A stretch of 64,000 nucleotides of DNA. It comes from Candidatus Sodalis endolongispinus (GTDB lineage: Bacteria; Pseudomonadota; Gammaproteobacteria; Enterobacterales; Enterobacteriaceae). The stretch is taken from positions 310,001-374,000 of the forward strand of contig NZ_JAFJYC010000001.1 in NCBI RefSeq assembly GCF_018777395.1. The letters are read 5' to 3'. The notes beneath the pieces were generated by a model. It did no database searches, was not told where the DNA came from, and was given only the letters and a program-made list of their open reading frames with translations. Each line of letters begins with the position of its first letter. Positions within the stretch are counted from its first letter, which is position 1. The translations under genes were made by a program, and so were the position numbers. Positions 29,690 to 40,381 of the stretch are shown piece by piece.

Positions 29690-30895
29690 ATGAGTTTTTC
29701 ACAGGCGGTCAGCGGGTTAAACGCCGCATCAAGCAATCTGGACGTCATTGGCAATAACATCGCCAACGCCGAAACCAACGGCTTTAAAGCCGGCTCGGTC
29801 TCGTTTGCCGATGTATTTTCCAGCTCGAAGGTCGGGCTGGGGGTGAAGGTGGCCTCGGTGACCCAGAACTTTAATGATGGCACGGTAAGCTCCACCGACA
29901 ATGGTCTCGACGTCGCCATCTCCAATAATGGTTTTTTCCGGCTGGTCGACAGCAGTGGCGCCGTATACTACTCCCGCAACGGCGAATTTTCCCTCAACGC
30001 GGATCGCCAGTTGGTCAACAGCAGCGGCTACGTGGTCACGGGCTATGCCGCCAGCGGCAACCCTGCCACCATCCAGCAGGGGGCCGACCCGGTGGCGCTG
30101 ACCATCCCCAGCCAAGGGTTGTCCGCCAGCGCCACTACCACCGGCTCGATGGTGATGAGCCTGACCTCCAGCGCGACGTCCGTCGGCACGGCCACCTTTG
30201 ATCCCGACGATAGCAGCACCTACAGTTTTTTCCAGCCGTTGACCACCTATGACAGCCTGGGCAACCCGCACAACGTGAGCCTGTATTTCGCCAAAACCGA
30301 CGATAACACCTGGCAAGTCTACAGCGTGGACAACAGTGACGGCGACGGTACCGTTAACGACGTCGGCACGCTCAATTTTGACACCAACGGCCAGTTAACC
30401 GGCACCGATACGTTTTCCATCAATATGGCCGCGCTGAACGGCGCGCCGGCGCAGACCTTCAATCTCTCCTTTGACGGCACCCGGCAGCAATATGCCAGCA
30501 GCAGTAGCGTGAGCAGCCAGACCCAAGACGGCTACAGCGCCGGCGATTTGACCAGTTACACCATTAATGACGATGGAACCATTTCCGGTACCTACTCCAA
30601 CGGCAAAACCCAGCTGTTGGGCCAGATTGTACTGGCGAATTTTGCCAACCCGCAGGGGCTGCAATCCGACGGCAACAACCTGTGGTCCGCCACCGCCGCC
30701 TCGGGTCAGGCCATTGTCGGCACCGCCGGTAGCGGGACGTTCGGCACCTTGACCAGCGGTGCGCTGGAGACGTCCAACGTCAACCTCAGTCAGGAACTGG
30801 TGAACATGATCGTCGCCCAGCGTGATTACCAATCCAACGCGCAAACCATCAAAACCCAAGACGCGATTTTGCAAACGCTGGTCAGCCTGCGCTAA
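29690..30895 (+). CDS. flgE: Hook protein FlgE
   Basis: The 401-residue protein is a full FlgE. It has the N-terminal axial motif (SGLNAASSNLDVIGNNIANA), the D1/D2 Ser/Thr/Asp-rich domains, and the C-terminal helix (NLSQELVNMIVAQRDYQSNAQ). A GGAG ribosome-binding site precedes the ATG. No lesion is visible. Confidence 0.97.
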   Translation: MSFSQAVSGLNAASSNLDVIGNNIANAETNGFKAGSVSFADVFSSSKVGLGVKVASVTQNFNDGTVSSTDNGLDVAISNNGFFRLVDSSGAVYYSRNGEFSLNADRQLVNSSGYVVTGYAASGNPATIQQGADPVALTIPSQGLSASATTTGSMVMSLTSSATSVGTATFDPDDSSTYSFFQPLTTYDSLGNPHNVSLYFAKTDDNTWQVYSVDNSDGDGTVNDVGTLNFDTNGQLTGTDTFSINMAALNGAPAQTFNLSFDGTRQQYASSSSVSSQTQDGYSAGDLTSYTINDDGTISGTYSNGKTQLLGQIVLANFANPQGLQSDGNNLWSATAASGQAIVGTAGSGTFGTLTSGALETSNVNLSQELVNMIVAQRDYQSNAQTIKTQDAILQTLVSLR

Positions 30896-30913
30896 CCGTA
30901 ACGGAACAACCCT

Positions 30914-31666
30914 ATGGATCACGCTATTTACACCGCCATGGGCGCGGCCGCGGCGTCGTTGGACCACCAGGCGGTGATTGCCAACAATCTCGCCAATGCG
31001 TCTACCACGGGTTTCCGCGCACAGCTGTCTGCAGCGCGCGCGGTGCCGGTGGAGGGGGAATCCCTGCCGACCCGAACCCTGAGCGTAGCCTCGACGCCGG
31101 GCGCGCTAATGACGCCCGGGCCAATTCAGACCACCGACCGTCCGCTGGATGTTGCGCTCGGCGGCGACGGCTTTCTGGCGGTGCAACTGACCGATGGTCA
31201 GGAAGCCTATACCCGCAACGGCAATATTCAGCAGGATGCCGATGGGCAGCTGACGGTGCAGGGTTATCCGCTCATGGGGCAAAACGGCCCGCTGGCGGTG
31301 CCGACGCAGGCTTCCCTCACTATCGGCGATGACGGTACCGTGTCGGCGTTGGGCGATGGCGATGCGTTGAACACCGTGGGGCCGGTAGGGCAACTGAAGC
31401 GGGTAACCGACGATACTGGCGCGCTGGTGCGCGGCGATGACGGCCTGTTTCATCAGTACGACGACGGCCAGGGCGCACAGGCGCCGTTGCCGAATGATAA
31501 TGCCGTCCGCGTCATGTCCGGCGTGATGGAAGGCAGCAACGTCAATACGGCCGAAACCCTGGTGGACATGATTGGCACCGCCCGTCGTTTTGAAATGCAA
31601 ATGAAGGTGATTGCCAGCGTGGATCAGAACGCCCAGCAGGCCAACCAGCTTTTGTCCCTTAGCTAA
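30914..31666 (+). CDS. flgF: Rod protein FlgF
   Basis: This 250-residue rod protein begins MDHAIYTAMGAAAASLDHQA and carries IANNLANASTTGF and the C-terminal NTAETLVDMIGTARRFEMQM. It belongs to the flagellar hook-basal body family and forms the proximal rod with FlgB, FlgC and FlgG. Intact. Confidence 0.96.
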   Translation: MDHAIYTAMGAAAASLDHQAVIANNLANASTTGFRAQLSAARAVPVEGESLPTRTLSVASTPGALMTPGPIQTTDRPLDVALGGDGFLAVQLTDGQEAYTRNGNIQQDADGQLTVQGYPLMGQNGPLAVPTQASLTIGDDGTVSALGDGDALNTVGPVGQLKRVTDDTGALVRGDDGLFHQYDDGQGAQAPLPNDNAVRVMSGVMEGSNVNTAETLVDMIGTARRFEMQMKVIASVDQNAQQANQLLSLS

Positions 31667-31684
31667 TTTCAGGAGAGTCAACGG

Positions 31685-32467
31685 ATGATCCGTTCTCTGT
31701 GGATTGCCAAAACGGGACTGGATGCCCAGCAGACCAACATGGATGTGATATCGAACAACCTGGCCAACGTTAGCACCAACGGCTTTAAGCGCCAGCGCGC
31801 GGTGTTCGAGGATCTACTGTATCAAATTATCCGTCAACCGGGGGCGCAATCGTCGGAGCAGACCTCGCTGCCCTCGGGGCTGCAATTGGGCACCGGGGTG
31901 CGTACCGTCGGCACCGAGCGGCTGCACAGCCAGGGCAACTTGGAGCAAACCGACAACAGCAAAGATGTAGCCATCAACGGCAAGGGGTTTTTCCAGGTGC
32001 AAATGCCGGACGGCTCCACCGCCTATACGCGCGATGGCTCGTTTCAGGTCGATCAAAACGGCCAGATGGTGACCTCCAGTGGCTACCCGATTCAACCGGC
32101 TATCACCATTCCCGACAATGTCCTGACCGTGACCATCGCCCGCGACGGCGTGGTGAGCGTGACGGTGCAGGGGCAGGCCAACGCCACGCAGGTGGGGCAG
32201 TTAACGCTGAGCAACTTTATCAACGAGGCGGGGCTGCAAAGTCTGGGGGAGAACCTGTACCAGGAGACCGACAGTTCAGGCGCGCCCAATGAGTCCACCC
32301 CCGGGCAAAACGGCGCGGGATTGCTCAACCAGGGCTACGTGGAAACCTCGAACGTCAACGTGGCGGAAGAGCTGGTGGATATGATCCAGGTGCAGCGCGC
32401 TTACGAAATCAACAGCAAAGCTGTCAGTACCTCCGACGCCATGCTGCAGAAACTGACGCAACTTTAA
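31685..32467 (+). CDS. flgG: Distal rod protein FlgG
   Basis: The 260-residue FlgG has the conserved start [39 protein letters not shown] and the C-terminal [20 protein letters not shown]. Its length equals that of E. coli FlgG. No lesion. Confidence 0.97.
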   Translation: MIRSLWIAKTGLDAQQTNMDVISNNLANVSTNGFKRQRAVFEDLLYQIIRQPGAQSSEQTSLPSGLQLGTGVRTVGTERLHSQGNLEQTDNSKDVAINGKGFFQVQMPDGSTAYTRDGSFQVDQNGQMVTSSGYPIQPAITIPDNVLTVTIARDGVVSVTVQGQANATQVGQLTLSNFINEAGLQSLGENLYQETDSSGAPNESTPGQNGAGLLNQGYVETSNVNVAEELVDMIQVQRAYEINSKAVSTSDAMLQKLTQL

Positions 32468-32468
32468 C

Positions 32469-33146
32469 ATGATGAACGCCTACGGCGCGGGTGCGTTGTG
32501 TCTGGCGGGCTGCGCGTATCTGCCCCACAAAGATCTGGTGGCAGGGCCTACCTCCGCCCAGCCGGCCCCGGCGTCGATGCCGGTAGCGAACGGGTCGATT
32601 TTTCAGGGCGTCCAGCCGATGAATTATGGCTATCAACCCCTATTTGAGGATCGGCGGCCGCGTAATGTGGGCGACATCCTGACGATTACCTTGCAAGAGA
32701 ATGTCAGCGCCAGCAAAAGCTCGTCGGCCAACGCGTCGCGCGAGGGTAGCAACACGCTTGAGTTCGCCACGGTGCCGAAAATGCTTAACGGGTTGATTGG
32801 TAACCAGAAAGCGGACCTGGATGCGAAAGGCACCAATGATTTTGACGGTAAAGGCGGCGCCTCGGCGAAAAACACCTTTACCGGCACCATGACCGTGACG
32901 GTGGCCGAGGTCCTGGCTAACGGCAACCTGAGAGTGGTGGGCGAAAAGCAGATCGCTATCAATCATGGCACCGAATACATTCGCTTTTCCGGCGTCGTAA
33001 ACCCGCGCACCATCAACGGCGATAACACGGTGGTGTCGACGCAGGTGGCGGACGCCCGCATCGAGTACGTGGGTAAAGGGTATATCAACGAAGCACAGGA
33101 AATGGGCTGGCTACAGCGCTTTTTCCTGAATGTTCTTCCTTATTAG
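32469..33146 (+). CDS. flgH: L-ring lipoprotein FlgH
   Basis: The 225-residue protein starts with a short signal and lipobox (LCLAGC), followed by [20 protein letters not shown] and the conserved [16 protein letters not shown]. It forms the outer-membrane L ring. It begins one base after the flgG stop. The signal peptide is short (about 15 residues), a few residues less than in E. coli; the frame is intact. Confidence 0.95.
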   Translation: MMNAYGAGALCLAGCAYLPHKDLVAGPTSAQPAPASMPVANGSIFQGVQPMNYGYQPLFEDRRPRNVGDILTITLQENVSASKSSSANASREGSNTLEFATVPKMLNGLIGNQKADLDAKGTNDFDGKGGASAKNTFTGTMTVTVAEVLANGNLRVVGEKQIAINHGTEYIRFSGVVNPRTINGDNTVVSTQVADARIEYVGKGYINEAQEMGWLQRFFLNVLPY

Positions 33147-33154
33147 AGGCCATC

Positions 33155-34261
33155 ATGACCAGGAACCCGTCCGCCGCCGCCGCGCTGCTCATCTCGCTGT
33201 TGGTGGCGCCCGCCGGTGCCGAACGTCTGCGGGATCTGGTGTATATCCAGGGCGTGCGGGATAACCCGCTCATTGGCTATGGCCTGGTTGTGGGCCTGGA
33301 CGGCACCGGCGATCAGACTACCCAGACGCCGTTTACCACCCAAAGCCTGAAAAATATGTTATCGCAGTTGGGGATCACCGTGCCGAGCGGTACCAATATG
33401 CAACTGAAAAACGTCGCGGCGGCGATGGTGACCGGGAATTATCCGGCTTTTGCCCGCGCCGGCCAGACCATCGATGTCGTGGTATCGTCGATGGGTTCGG
33501 CCAAAAGCCTGCGCGGCGGCACGCTGTTGATGACGCCGCTCAAGGGCGCGGACGGTCAGGTCTATGCGCTGGCCCAGGGCAACCTGCTGGTCGGCGGCGC
33601 GGGCGCCAGTGCCGGCGGCAGCCGGGTTCAAATCAATCAGCTGTCGGGAGGACGGATAAACAATGGCGCGGTGATTGAGCTGGAATTACCCAGCACCTTT
33701 GGCCGCAGCCCGCTGTTATCGTTGCAGCTCAAGACGGAAAACTTCAGTCTGTCCCAGCGCATTAGCGACGCCATAAATCGCTTTAACGGGATGGGGGTTG
33801 CCCTGGCGCTGGATGGCCGCACCGTGGAAGTCAGCCTACCGGCCGACAACAGCGCGCAGGTTCGTTTTCTGGCGCAAATCCAGGATATTGATATCGCCGT
33901 CGGCCAGATGGATGCGAAGGTGATTATCAACTCGCGTACCGGTTCGGTCGTGATGAACAGGAATGTCACCCTGGAGAATTGCGCGGTGGCGCAGGGCAAT
34001 CTTTCCGTCGTGGTGGACAGCCAACTGAACGTTAGCCAGCCGGACACGCCGTTCACCAACGGCAATACGGTTGTCACGCCGCAGACCCAGATTTCGGTAC
34101 GGCAAAACGGCGGTTCGCTGCAAAAAGTGGAATCCAGCGCCAGCCTGAATAATGTTATCCGGGCGATGAACGCCCTGGGCGCGACGCCGAACGATTTGAT
34201 GTCGATCCTGCAAGCGATGAAAAGCGCCGGCTGTCTGCAGGCCGAACTGGAGATTATTTGA
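33155..34261 (+). CDS. flgI: P-ring protein FlgI
   Basis: The 368-residue protein has a cleavable signal peptide ([16 protein letters not shown]), then [20 protein letters not shown] and [13 protein letters not shown], hallmarks of FlgI. It forms the periplasmic P ring and depends on FlgA, which is frameshifted here. Its stop overlaps the flgJ ATG (TGATG). Confidence 0.97.
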   Translation: MTRNPSAAAALLISLLVAPAGAERLRDLVYIQGVRDNPLIGYGLVVGLDGTGDQTTQTPFTTQSLKNMLSQLGITVPSGTNMQLKNVAAAMVTGNYPAFARAGQTIDVVVSSMGSAKSLRGGTLLMTPLKGADGQVYALAQGNLLVGGAGASAGGSRVQINQLSGGRINNGAVIELELPSTFGRSPLLSLQLKTENFSLSQRISDAINRFNGMGVALALDGRTVEVSLPADNSAQVRFLAQIQDIDIAVGQMDAKVIINSRTGSVVMNRNVTLENCAVAQGNLSVVVDSQLNVSQPDTPFTNGNTVVTPQTQISVRQNGGSLQKVESSASLNNVIRAMNALGATPNDLMSILQAMKSAGCLQAELEII

Positions 34262-35132
34262 TGCCGCCGCTGGAGAGTATGGATTTATCCCCCGCTTATG
34301 ACGCCAACGCGCTGAATAAACTCCATCAGCAGGCGGCGGCCCAGTCACCGCAGGCCCTGAAAGCGGTGGCGAAACAGGTCGAGTGCCTGTTTGTGCAGAT
34401 GATGCTAAAAAGCATGCGCTATGCGCTGCCGCAGGAAGGGCTGCTGGATAATCACCAAACACAGCTCTACACCAGCCTGTATGATCAGCAAATAGCCCAG
34501 CAGCTCTCCGCCAAAGGGCTGTGGCTGGCGGATATGATGGTGAAGCAATTGAGGTCTGCGACTCTCCCTCCTTGCTGAGGCATCGCGCGCCGCAGCATTT
34601 CCCCCAGCAGCGCAGGCGGCATAAAGGTACCGGCGGCGGCAGCTTCACCGAGCGGCTGGCCATCCCCGCAATGATCGCCGGTGCCCGCAGCGGTATTTCC
34701 CATCATCTAATTTTGGCACAGGCGGCGATGGAATCCGGCTGGGGTAAGCGAGAAATCCCTACCGCCGACGGAAAACCGAGCCATAACGTCTTCGGCATTA
34801 AAGCCACGCCTGATTGGCAGGGCGCATCGACCACCGTGATGACGACGGAATATGAAAACGGCAGGGCGGTAAAAATCCCTCAGCGTTTCAAAGTATACGA
34901 CTCTTATTTGTCAGCCATCGAAGACTATATTTCGCTGCTCACCACCAATCCCCGCTATCGTGAGGTGGTCAACGCCCGGCAACCCGAAGTGGGGGCTTAT
35001 GCGCTGCAGCGCGCCGGCTACGCCACCGATCCCGGCTATGGGGAAAAACTGGTGCAGATAATCGGCCAATTGAAAGATACCGCCCACCGGGCGGTAAAAG
35101 ACTATACCCATGATTTAAGCTCGCTGTTTTAA
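34261..35132 (+). pseudogene. flgJ: Rod-cap/peptidoglycan hydrolase FlgJ, frameshifted between its two domains
   Basis: The N-terminal rod-capping domain (LKAVAKQVECLFVQMMLKSM, LYDQQIAQQLSAKGLWLADMMVKQL) ends at a shifted stop at 34576-34578. The other frame holds the beta-N-acetylglucosaminidase domain with the catalytic Glu (HHLILAQAAMESGWGKRE) and continues to 35132. The break is near 34560-34575, in the interdomain linker, which is shorter than in E. coli. The two halves might be made separately only if the second has its own start, for which I see no good site. Confidence 0.93.
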
Positions 35133-35163
35133 TAACGCCCGGCGAATTCTTTTTTATGCGCTC

Positions 35164-35190
35164 TAAAGTTTTGCCCCTTAGCGCCGTTAT
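35164..35190 (+). promoter_or_regulatory. Sigma-28 promoter of flgKL
   Basis: TAAAGTTT, 11 bases, GCCGTTAT: correct spacing and six of eight matches in the -10 box. It sits 63 bases before the flgK ATG, as expected for the flgKL class III promoter. Confidence 0.85.
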
Positions 35191-35253
35191 TTTTTTAATT
35201 GCCGTTATTATCCGCCGGTTTTTTTATTTACCACCAGGAAGAAAGGAAAAGTT

Positions 35254-36894
35254 ATGTCCAGCCCATTATACAGTATCGCTTCTTCCGGATTAAAAGCCGC
35301 CCAGATAGCGCTGGCCACGACCTCTAACAATATCAGCAACGCTTATGTCGACGGCTATAATTTGCAGCGCGTGACGCTGAGTGAGGCCCAGCAAAGCGGG
35401 GCGCTGGGCAATGGCGTGACCATCACCGGTATCAGCCGCGCCTATGACTCGCTGGTGGTAGGACAGCTACGCGCCGCCTCTACCTCTGCCGCCGCGGCCA
35501 GCACCTATTCGGATAACATCAGCCAAATCGATAATCTGCTTTCCGATTCGGATACGGACTTGTCCACCCAGATGAGCACTTTTTTCGCCTCCCTGCAGGC
35601 GTTGTCCTCGGCCGCCAGCGATAGCGCGTCGCGCCAGACGGTGATCGGCAGCGGACAGAATCTGGTCAGCCAGTTCAGCAGTCTGGACAACACGCTGCGT
35701 GATATGGACAGCGCCATCGACAGCCAGCTCTCCGCCACCGCCGATCAAATCAACACTTACGCGAAACAGATTGCCAATCTTAATGCCCAGATAGCCCGTC
35801 AGGGCACCGGTTCAGAGTCCAATGCGCTACTGGATCAACGCGACCAATTGGTCAACTCGCTCAATGGGCTGGTCGGCGTCAATGTGACGGTGCAGGACGA
35901 CAGCACCCTTAGCCTGACTATCGGTAGCGGCCTGACCCTGGTGCAGGGCAGCAGCGCCTATTCATTAGCGGTGGTACCGTCCGCGGCGGATGCGTCGCAG
36001 ATGGCGCTGGCATACGATCGCGGCAATGGCACCCTGAGCGAGATAAACCCCGCCACCCTCTCGGGCGGCAGTCTGGGCGGTATGCTGAGCTTTCGTGACG
36101 GTGCGCTGGCCGACGCCCGCAATCAGCTGGGGCAAATTGCGCTGGCGTTCGCCGACAGTTTTAATCAGCAACATCAGGCCGGGGTGGATCTCAATGGCGA
36201 TGCCGGCGGCGAATTCTTCACCCTCGGCAGCCCGACGGTCGTCAGCAACACCCGTAATACCGGCAGCGCCGCGCTGAGCGTGGCTTTTAGCGACGGCACG
36301 GCGGACAAAGCCTCCGATTACACGGCCAAATACACCGCCGACGGCTGGCAAATAACCCGCAACAGCGACGGCGCCAGCGTGGATTATACCACCAGCACCG
36401 ACGCGGGGGGTGCCACCGTCCTGAGCTTCGAGTGGCTGAGTATGTCGGTGAGCGGCACCCCGAGCGTCAATGACAGCTATCAGTTAAAAACGGTCTCAAA
36501 TGTTATTCAGGGCCTCAGCGTCGCCATCACCGACCACGGTCTTATTGCCGCGGTTCAGGCGGACGACGAGAGCGGCGACGGCGATAATCGCAATGCCGAG
36601 GCGCTGCTGGCGCTGCAAAACACCAAACTGGTGGGCGGTAGCGCGACGCTGTCGACCGCCTATGCATAGCTGGTCAGTAAAGTCGGCACCGAGACCAGCA
36701 ATGCCAAAATCACCGCCACAACGCAGGCCAGCATGGTAAGCCAGCTGACCGAGAAGCAGCAGTCGATTTCCGGCGTCAATCTGGATGAGGAATACGTGGA
36801 TCTGCAGCGTTATCAGCAGTACTACCAGGCCAATTCCAAGGTCATGACCACTGCCGGAACCATTTTCTATGCCTTATTATCGGCGCTTGGCTAA
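35254..36894 (+). pseudogene. flgK: Hook-filament junction protein FlgK, amber codon
   Basis: The frame encodes 546 codons. The N-terminal axial region is present (SIASSGLKAAQIALATTSNN), then a long variable middle. TAG at 36667-36669 replaces a Gln codon (TAYA, stop, LVSKVG). The same frame continues with the conserved C-terminal helix (QQSISGVNLDEEYVDLQRYQ) to 36894. Losing this helix should prevent polymerisation and FlgN binding. Confidence 0.95.
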
Positions 36895-36936
36895 CGCCAT
36901 CGCTGCTCTTTTGTCATGTCGTAAGGGGACACCACC

Positions 36937-37887
36937 ATGCGCCTGAGCACCAGTATGATTTACCAGCGTAATTTAGACGCTATCAGCGAGTCTTACAGCA
37001 AATGGGAAAATACCGGTCAACAATTGGCAACCGGTAAGCGGGTTAATGTACCATCCGACGACCCGATTGCCGCCTCCCAGGCAGTCAAACTCAGCCAAAG
37101 CCAGGCCCTCAACAGCCAATACAGCGCGGCGCGCACCAGCGCCACCAACAGTCTGTCCTCGGAAACCACGGTGCTGGAACAGGTGACCGACGTCATTCAA
37201 AGCGCTCAGACGCTGTTGGTGCAGGCGGGCGACGGTACGCTTAGCGATAAGGATCGGCAGTCGCTGGCGACGCAGTTGCAGTCTTATAAAGATCAGTTGC
37301 TGAATCTGGCCAATAGTCAGGACGGTAATGGCAACTATCTGTTCTCCGGTTATAAAACCAACAGTGCGCCGTTCGTCGAGGCCGAGGACGGCAGTATCAG
37401 TTATAGCGGCGGAGGCCAGGCGATGACGCAGCAGGTCGACGCCAGCCGCAGCCTGACCGTCGGCGATACCGGTTCGGCGGTGTTCATGAGCCTGACGGCA
37501 GGTTATACCCCCGAGCCGGACGGCGGCGACAGCGAAAGCAATATTTTCAATACGCTGGATATCGCGCTTAAGGCGCTGAACACCCCCCTCGAGGATGCCG
37601 ACAGCACCGTGACCGATGACTATACCGCCGCCATCGGTAAAGCCAGCCGCTGTTTGTCTAATTCGCTGGATACTGTCCTGTCGGTACAAAGTTCGGTGGG
37701 CAGCAAGCTTAATGAGCTGGACAGCCTCGGCACCAGCCGCAGCACGCTTATCAGCGATAATATCAGCGCGCTGGTGGATTTGGACTGGTATCAGGAGATC
37801 TCCGATTACAGCCAGCAACAGGTTGCATTGCAGGCCGCTTACAGTACCTTTACCGCTATGCAATCCATGTCGCTGTTCAGCCAGTAA
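36937..37887 (+). CDS. flgL: Hook-filament junction protein FlgL
   Basis: The 316-residue FlgL has the flagellin-like N-terminus (MRLSTSMIYQRNLDAI, TGKRVNVPSDDPIAASQAVK) and the C-terminal helix (DYSQQQVALQAAYSTFTAMQ). It is cotranscribed with flgK. Length is normal and the frame intact. Confidence 0.96.
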   Translation: MRLSTSMIYQRNLDAISESYSKWENTGQQLATGKRVNVPSDDPIAASQAVKLSQSQALNSQYSAARTSATNSLSSETTVLEQVTDVIQSAQTLLVQAGDGTLSDKDRQSLATQLQSYKDQLLNLANSQDGNGNYLFSGYKTNSAPFVEAEDGSISYSGGGQAMTQQVDASRSLTVGDTGSAVFMSLTAGYTPEPDGGDSESNIFNTLDIALKALNTPLEDADSTVTDDYTAAIGKASRCLSNSLDTVLSVQSSVGSKLNELDSLGTSRSTLISDNISALVDLDWYQEISDYSQQQVALQAAYSTFTAMQSMSLFSQ

Positions 37888-37899
37888 TCGGCGGGATCC

Positions 37900-38682
37900 T
37901 CAGCGGGACATCCCGCGGAGGATCTCCGACAGCAGATCGAACACTTCTCCCATCATTTTTTCCCAGGATGGCGCCAGCAGCGGCAGCAGCAGGCTAAAGG
38001 TCAGAATGCCCACCGTCAGGGTCAGTGGAAAGCCGATAACGAACACCGTTAACTGCGGCGTGATGCGGTTCAGTAATCCCAGGGCGATATTGAGCGTCAT
38101 CAGCATGCAGATAAGCGGCAGCGACAGCATCATGCCATTCAAGAAAATAATGCCGCCGGCGCGGGCCAGCGCCATAAAGGCGCCGGGATCCAGCTGCTGA
38201 CTGTCCAGCGGCAAAGTATGAAAACTGTCCGCCAGCAGCGACAATAGCCACAAGTGGCCGTTCAGGCTGATAAACACCAGCAGGGCGAGCAGATTGAGCA
38301 GGCGCGCCAACAGCGGGGTATTCAACCCGCTGGCGGGATCAAAAAAGGTCGCAAAAGACAGCCCCATTTGCAGCCCGATGACCTCGCCGGCCATGCGTAC
38401 GGCGGCGAAGGTCAGCTGCATCGTCAGGCCGAGGGCGGTGCCTATCAGGATTTGTTTGACCGCCAGCCAAAAACCGGGGAGCGAAAACAGCGGCATGTCG
38501 ACGGTGGGCAGCGAGGGCGCAATCAGCAAGGCTATCAAGACCCCCAGCCCGAGTTTTACCGGTACGAGAATCGATTTTTCGCTGAACAACGGGGCGGTAC
38601 TAATGAGCGCCAGAATCCGCAGCAGCGGCCAAAACAGTTGCGGCAGCAGCGCCGCGAGCTGACCGCTATCCCATTGCAGCAT
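37900..38682 (-). CDS. fliR: Export gate protein FliR, fused in frame to FliQ
   Basis: The internal ATG at 38682 gives a 260-residue FliR with the typical membrane segments ([51 protein letters not shown]). The gene has no stop between it and fliQ: the upstream reading frame enters it directly. It ends 13 bases from the convergent flgL stop. Whether FliR is made alone, from this ATG, or as part of a 351-residue FliQ-FliR protein cannot be read from sequence. Confidence 0.92.
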   Translation of the reverse strand: MLQWDSGQLAALLPQLFWPLLRILALISTAPLFSEKSILVPVKLGLGVLIALLIAPSLPTVDMPLFSLPGFWLAVKQILIGTALGLTMQLTFAAVRMAGEVIGLQMGLSFATFFDPASGLNTPLLARLLNLLALLVFISLNGHLWLLSLLADSFHTLPLDSQQLDPGAFMALARAGGIIFLNGMMLSLPLICMLMTLNIALGLLNRITPQLTVFVIGFPLTLTVGILTFSLLLPLLAPSWEKMMGEVFDLLSEILRGMSR

Positions 38683-38955
38683 AGTCAGCCCCTCCATGAG
38701 CGGCAGATTGGTCAACAGAGTGCGCATGTAGTCCAAAATCAGATTTAACATCCAGGGACCGGCGAGGGTGATGGTGGCCACCACCGCCAGAATTTTCGGG
38801 ATAAACGAGAGCGTCATCTCATTGACCTGGGTGGCGGCCTGGAGCAGGCTGATGACAAGCCCGCTGAACAAGGCCGCCAGCAGTAACGGCGCCGCCAGCG
38901 CCAGCGCGATGAGCATACCTTCATGGCCGAGGGCCATTACCGATTCCGGTGTCAT
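38683..38955 (-). CDS. fliQ: Export gate protein FliQ, stop codon lost
   Basis: Residues 1-89 match FliQ over its length ([52 protein letters not shown]). Where E. coli FliQ ends in Gly-stop, this frame reads MEGLTMLQW into FliR. The G run at 38689-38692 has four Gs; with three, the frame would end GGC TGA just before the FliR ATG. So one inserted G probably removed the stop. Two membrane segments are intact. Confidence 0.92.
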
Positions 38956-38975
38956 TGGTACCGCCTGTAAAAAAA

Positions 38976-39738
38976 CTAGCTATAAAAACTTTGCGCCAGA
39001 GAGCTGAGCAGCAGCTGCCAGCCATCCACCAGCACGAAGAGCATCAGTTTGAACGGTATCGAGATGGTCGCCGGCGGTACCATCATCATCTCCAAGGCCA
39101 TCAGTACCGAGGCCACCACCAGATCGATAATCAAAAAAGGAATAAACAGCGTAAACCCTATCTGGAAAGCCGTTTTCAGCTCGCTGGTGACATAGGCCGG
39201 CAGTAGGATGCGCATCGGCACCGCCTCCGGCCCCTCCAGAGGTGGCACGTTGGCCAGGCGGGCGAACAGACCCAGATCCGCCTCCCGCGTCTGGCGCAGC
39301 ATAAAGGCGCGCAACGACTGCGATCCCCGCTCCAGCGCGGTCTGCATCGAAATTTTATTTTCGCTTAGCGGCAGATATGCCTCGGTGTAAATGGAATCCA
39401 GCACCGGCGACATGACAAAAAAAGTTAAAAACAGCGCCAAACCCAGCAGCACCTGATTGGGGGGCGCCGACGGTGTACCAATGGCGCAGCGCAAGAGCCC
39501 CAGCACGATAGTGATGCGGGTGAAACTGGTCATCATCAATAACGCCGCCGGGATGAAGGTCAGCGAGGTCAAAAACACCAGCGTCTGTACCGGCAACGAC
39601 CAGTTCTGACCGCCGCCGGGCAGCGGCTGGCTGATAATGCCGGGTAATTGCGCGCAGCAAGGCCGGGGCGAACAGCAGCATAAGCGCTGCGGCGTACGCG
39701 GGGCGGAACCCGCTTGATTTTCTGCGTTGGCGAATCAT
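38976..39738 (-). pseudogene. fliP: Export gate protein FliP, frameshift after the signal peptide
   Basis: The start ATG at 39738 overlaps the fliO stop. The first frame gives a cleavable signal peptide ([20 protein letters not shown]), then shifts near 39650; the other frame continues [16 protein letters not shown] and all of mature FliP ([38 protein letters not shown]) to 38976. The mature protein is complete in that frame, with a TTG/GTG-type internal start possible, but it would lack the signal peptide. Confidence 0.93.
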
Positions 39739-40381
39739 GCGTTACCGCTCCGCTGACGAGACAGCCGCAGTAGACGCTGGCGAAAATCCTCCGGCGCGGG
39801 GCCGCATGCATCGTGCTCAGTCTGCGCCGGCGCGGGGCCGCATGCATCGTGCTCAGTCTGCGCCGGGGCGGGCAAGCTATGCAGCGTGGTGATATGCTGC
39901 GGCGTAACGCCCAGCACCAGCCAGGTGTCGTCCACCTGCATGATGAGAACTTTTTCCCGCGGCCCGACGCTACAGCTGGCCCGGATTGCCAGCCGATTAC
40001 CGCTGCGGCCGGCGGGCGTCAGCCGCAGCGTTTTCAGCAGCCAGCCGCCGATTATTATCAGCAGCAAAATACCGAGCAGCGCACAGCCGACCTGGGTAAG
40101 CGCGCCGCTGGCGCTAAAGGCCGGCGCGGGCGCGGCGTATTCCCCTCCCGTGACGGCGGGGCGAGTCTGACCCGGCAGCCCGGGGTGGGCGTGCGCGGGC
40201 GGTATAGCGGCGTCGCCAGCGCTGATTATGGGCGACTCCGTCAGCCCGGGGTGGCGTCCATGGACGATATAGCCGCGTCGCGTACGCGGGTTACGGGCTG
40301 CTCTGTCAGCGCAGATTGGCCGGGTGCAGGCGCTGCGGCGGTAGTCAGTGACGGACTGTTGCGTAACGGCGAAGCGGTCAT
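39735..40381 (-). pseudogene. fliO: Flagellar export assembly protein FliO, frameshifted, repeat-expanded
   Basis: The ATG at 40381 overlaps the fliN stop region and opens an Ala/Pro-rich N-terminal extension, about 90 residues longer than in E. coli. Near 40250 a missing C in a CCCACCCCGGG repeat causes a stop; the other frame continues through a membrane segment (CALLGILLLIIIGGWLL) and the FliO domain (EKVLIMQVDDTWLVLGVTPQ) to 39735. The C-terminus holds a perfect 36-bp in-frame tandem duplication at 39792-39863. FliO stabilises FliP during gate assembly. Confidence 0.85.
39792..39863 (-). repeat. Perfect 36-bp tandem duplication inside fliO
   Basis: Two identical 36-base units (39792-39827 and 39828-39863) encode PAQTEHDACGPA twice, in frame, at the C-terminal end of FliO. 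Confidence 0.97.

Noticed and set aside
38254..38748. Plus-strand frame of 164 codons, very rich in Gln, Arg and His
   Set aside because: It is the antisense shadow of fliR-fliQ; the odd composition is what hydrophobic codons give when read backwards.
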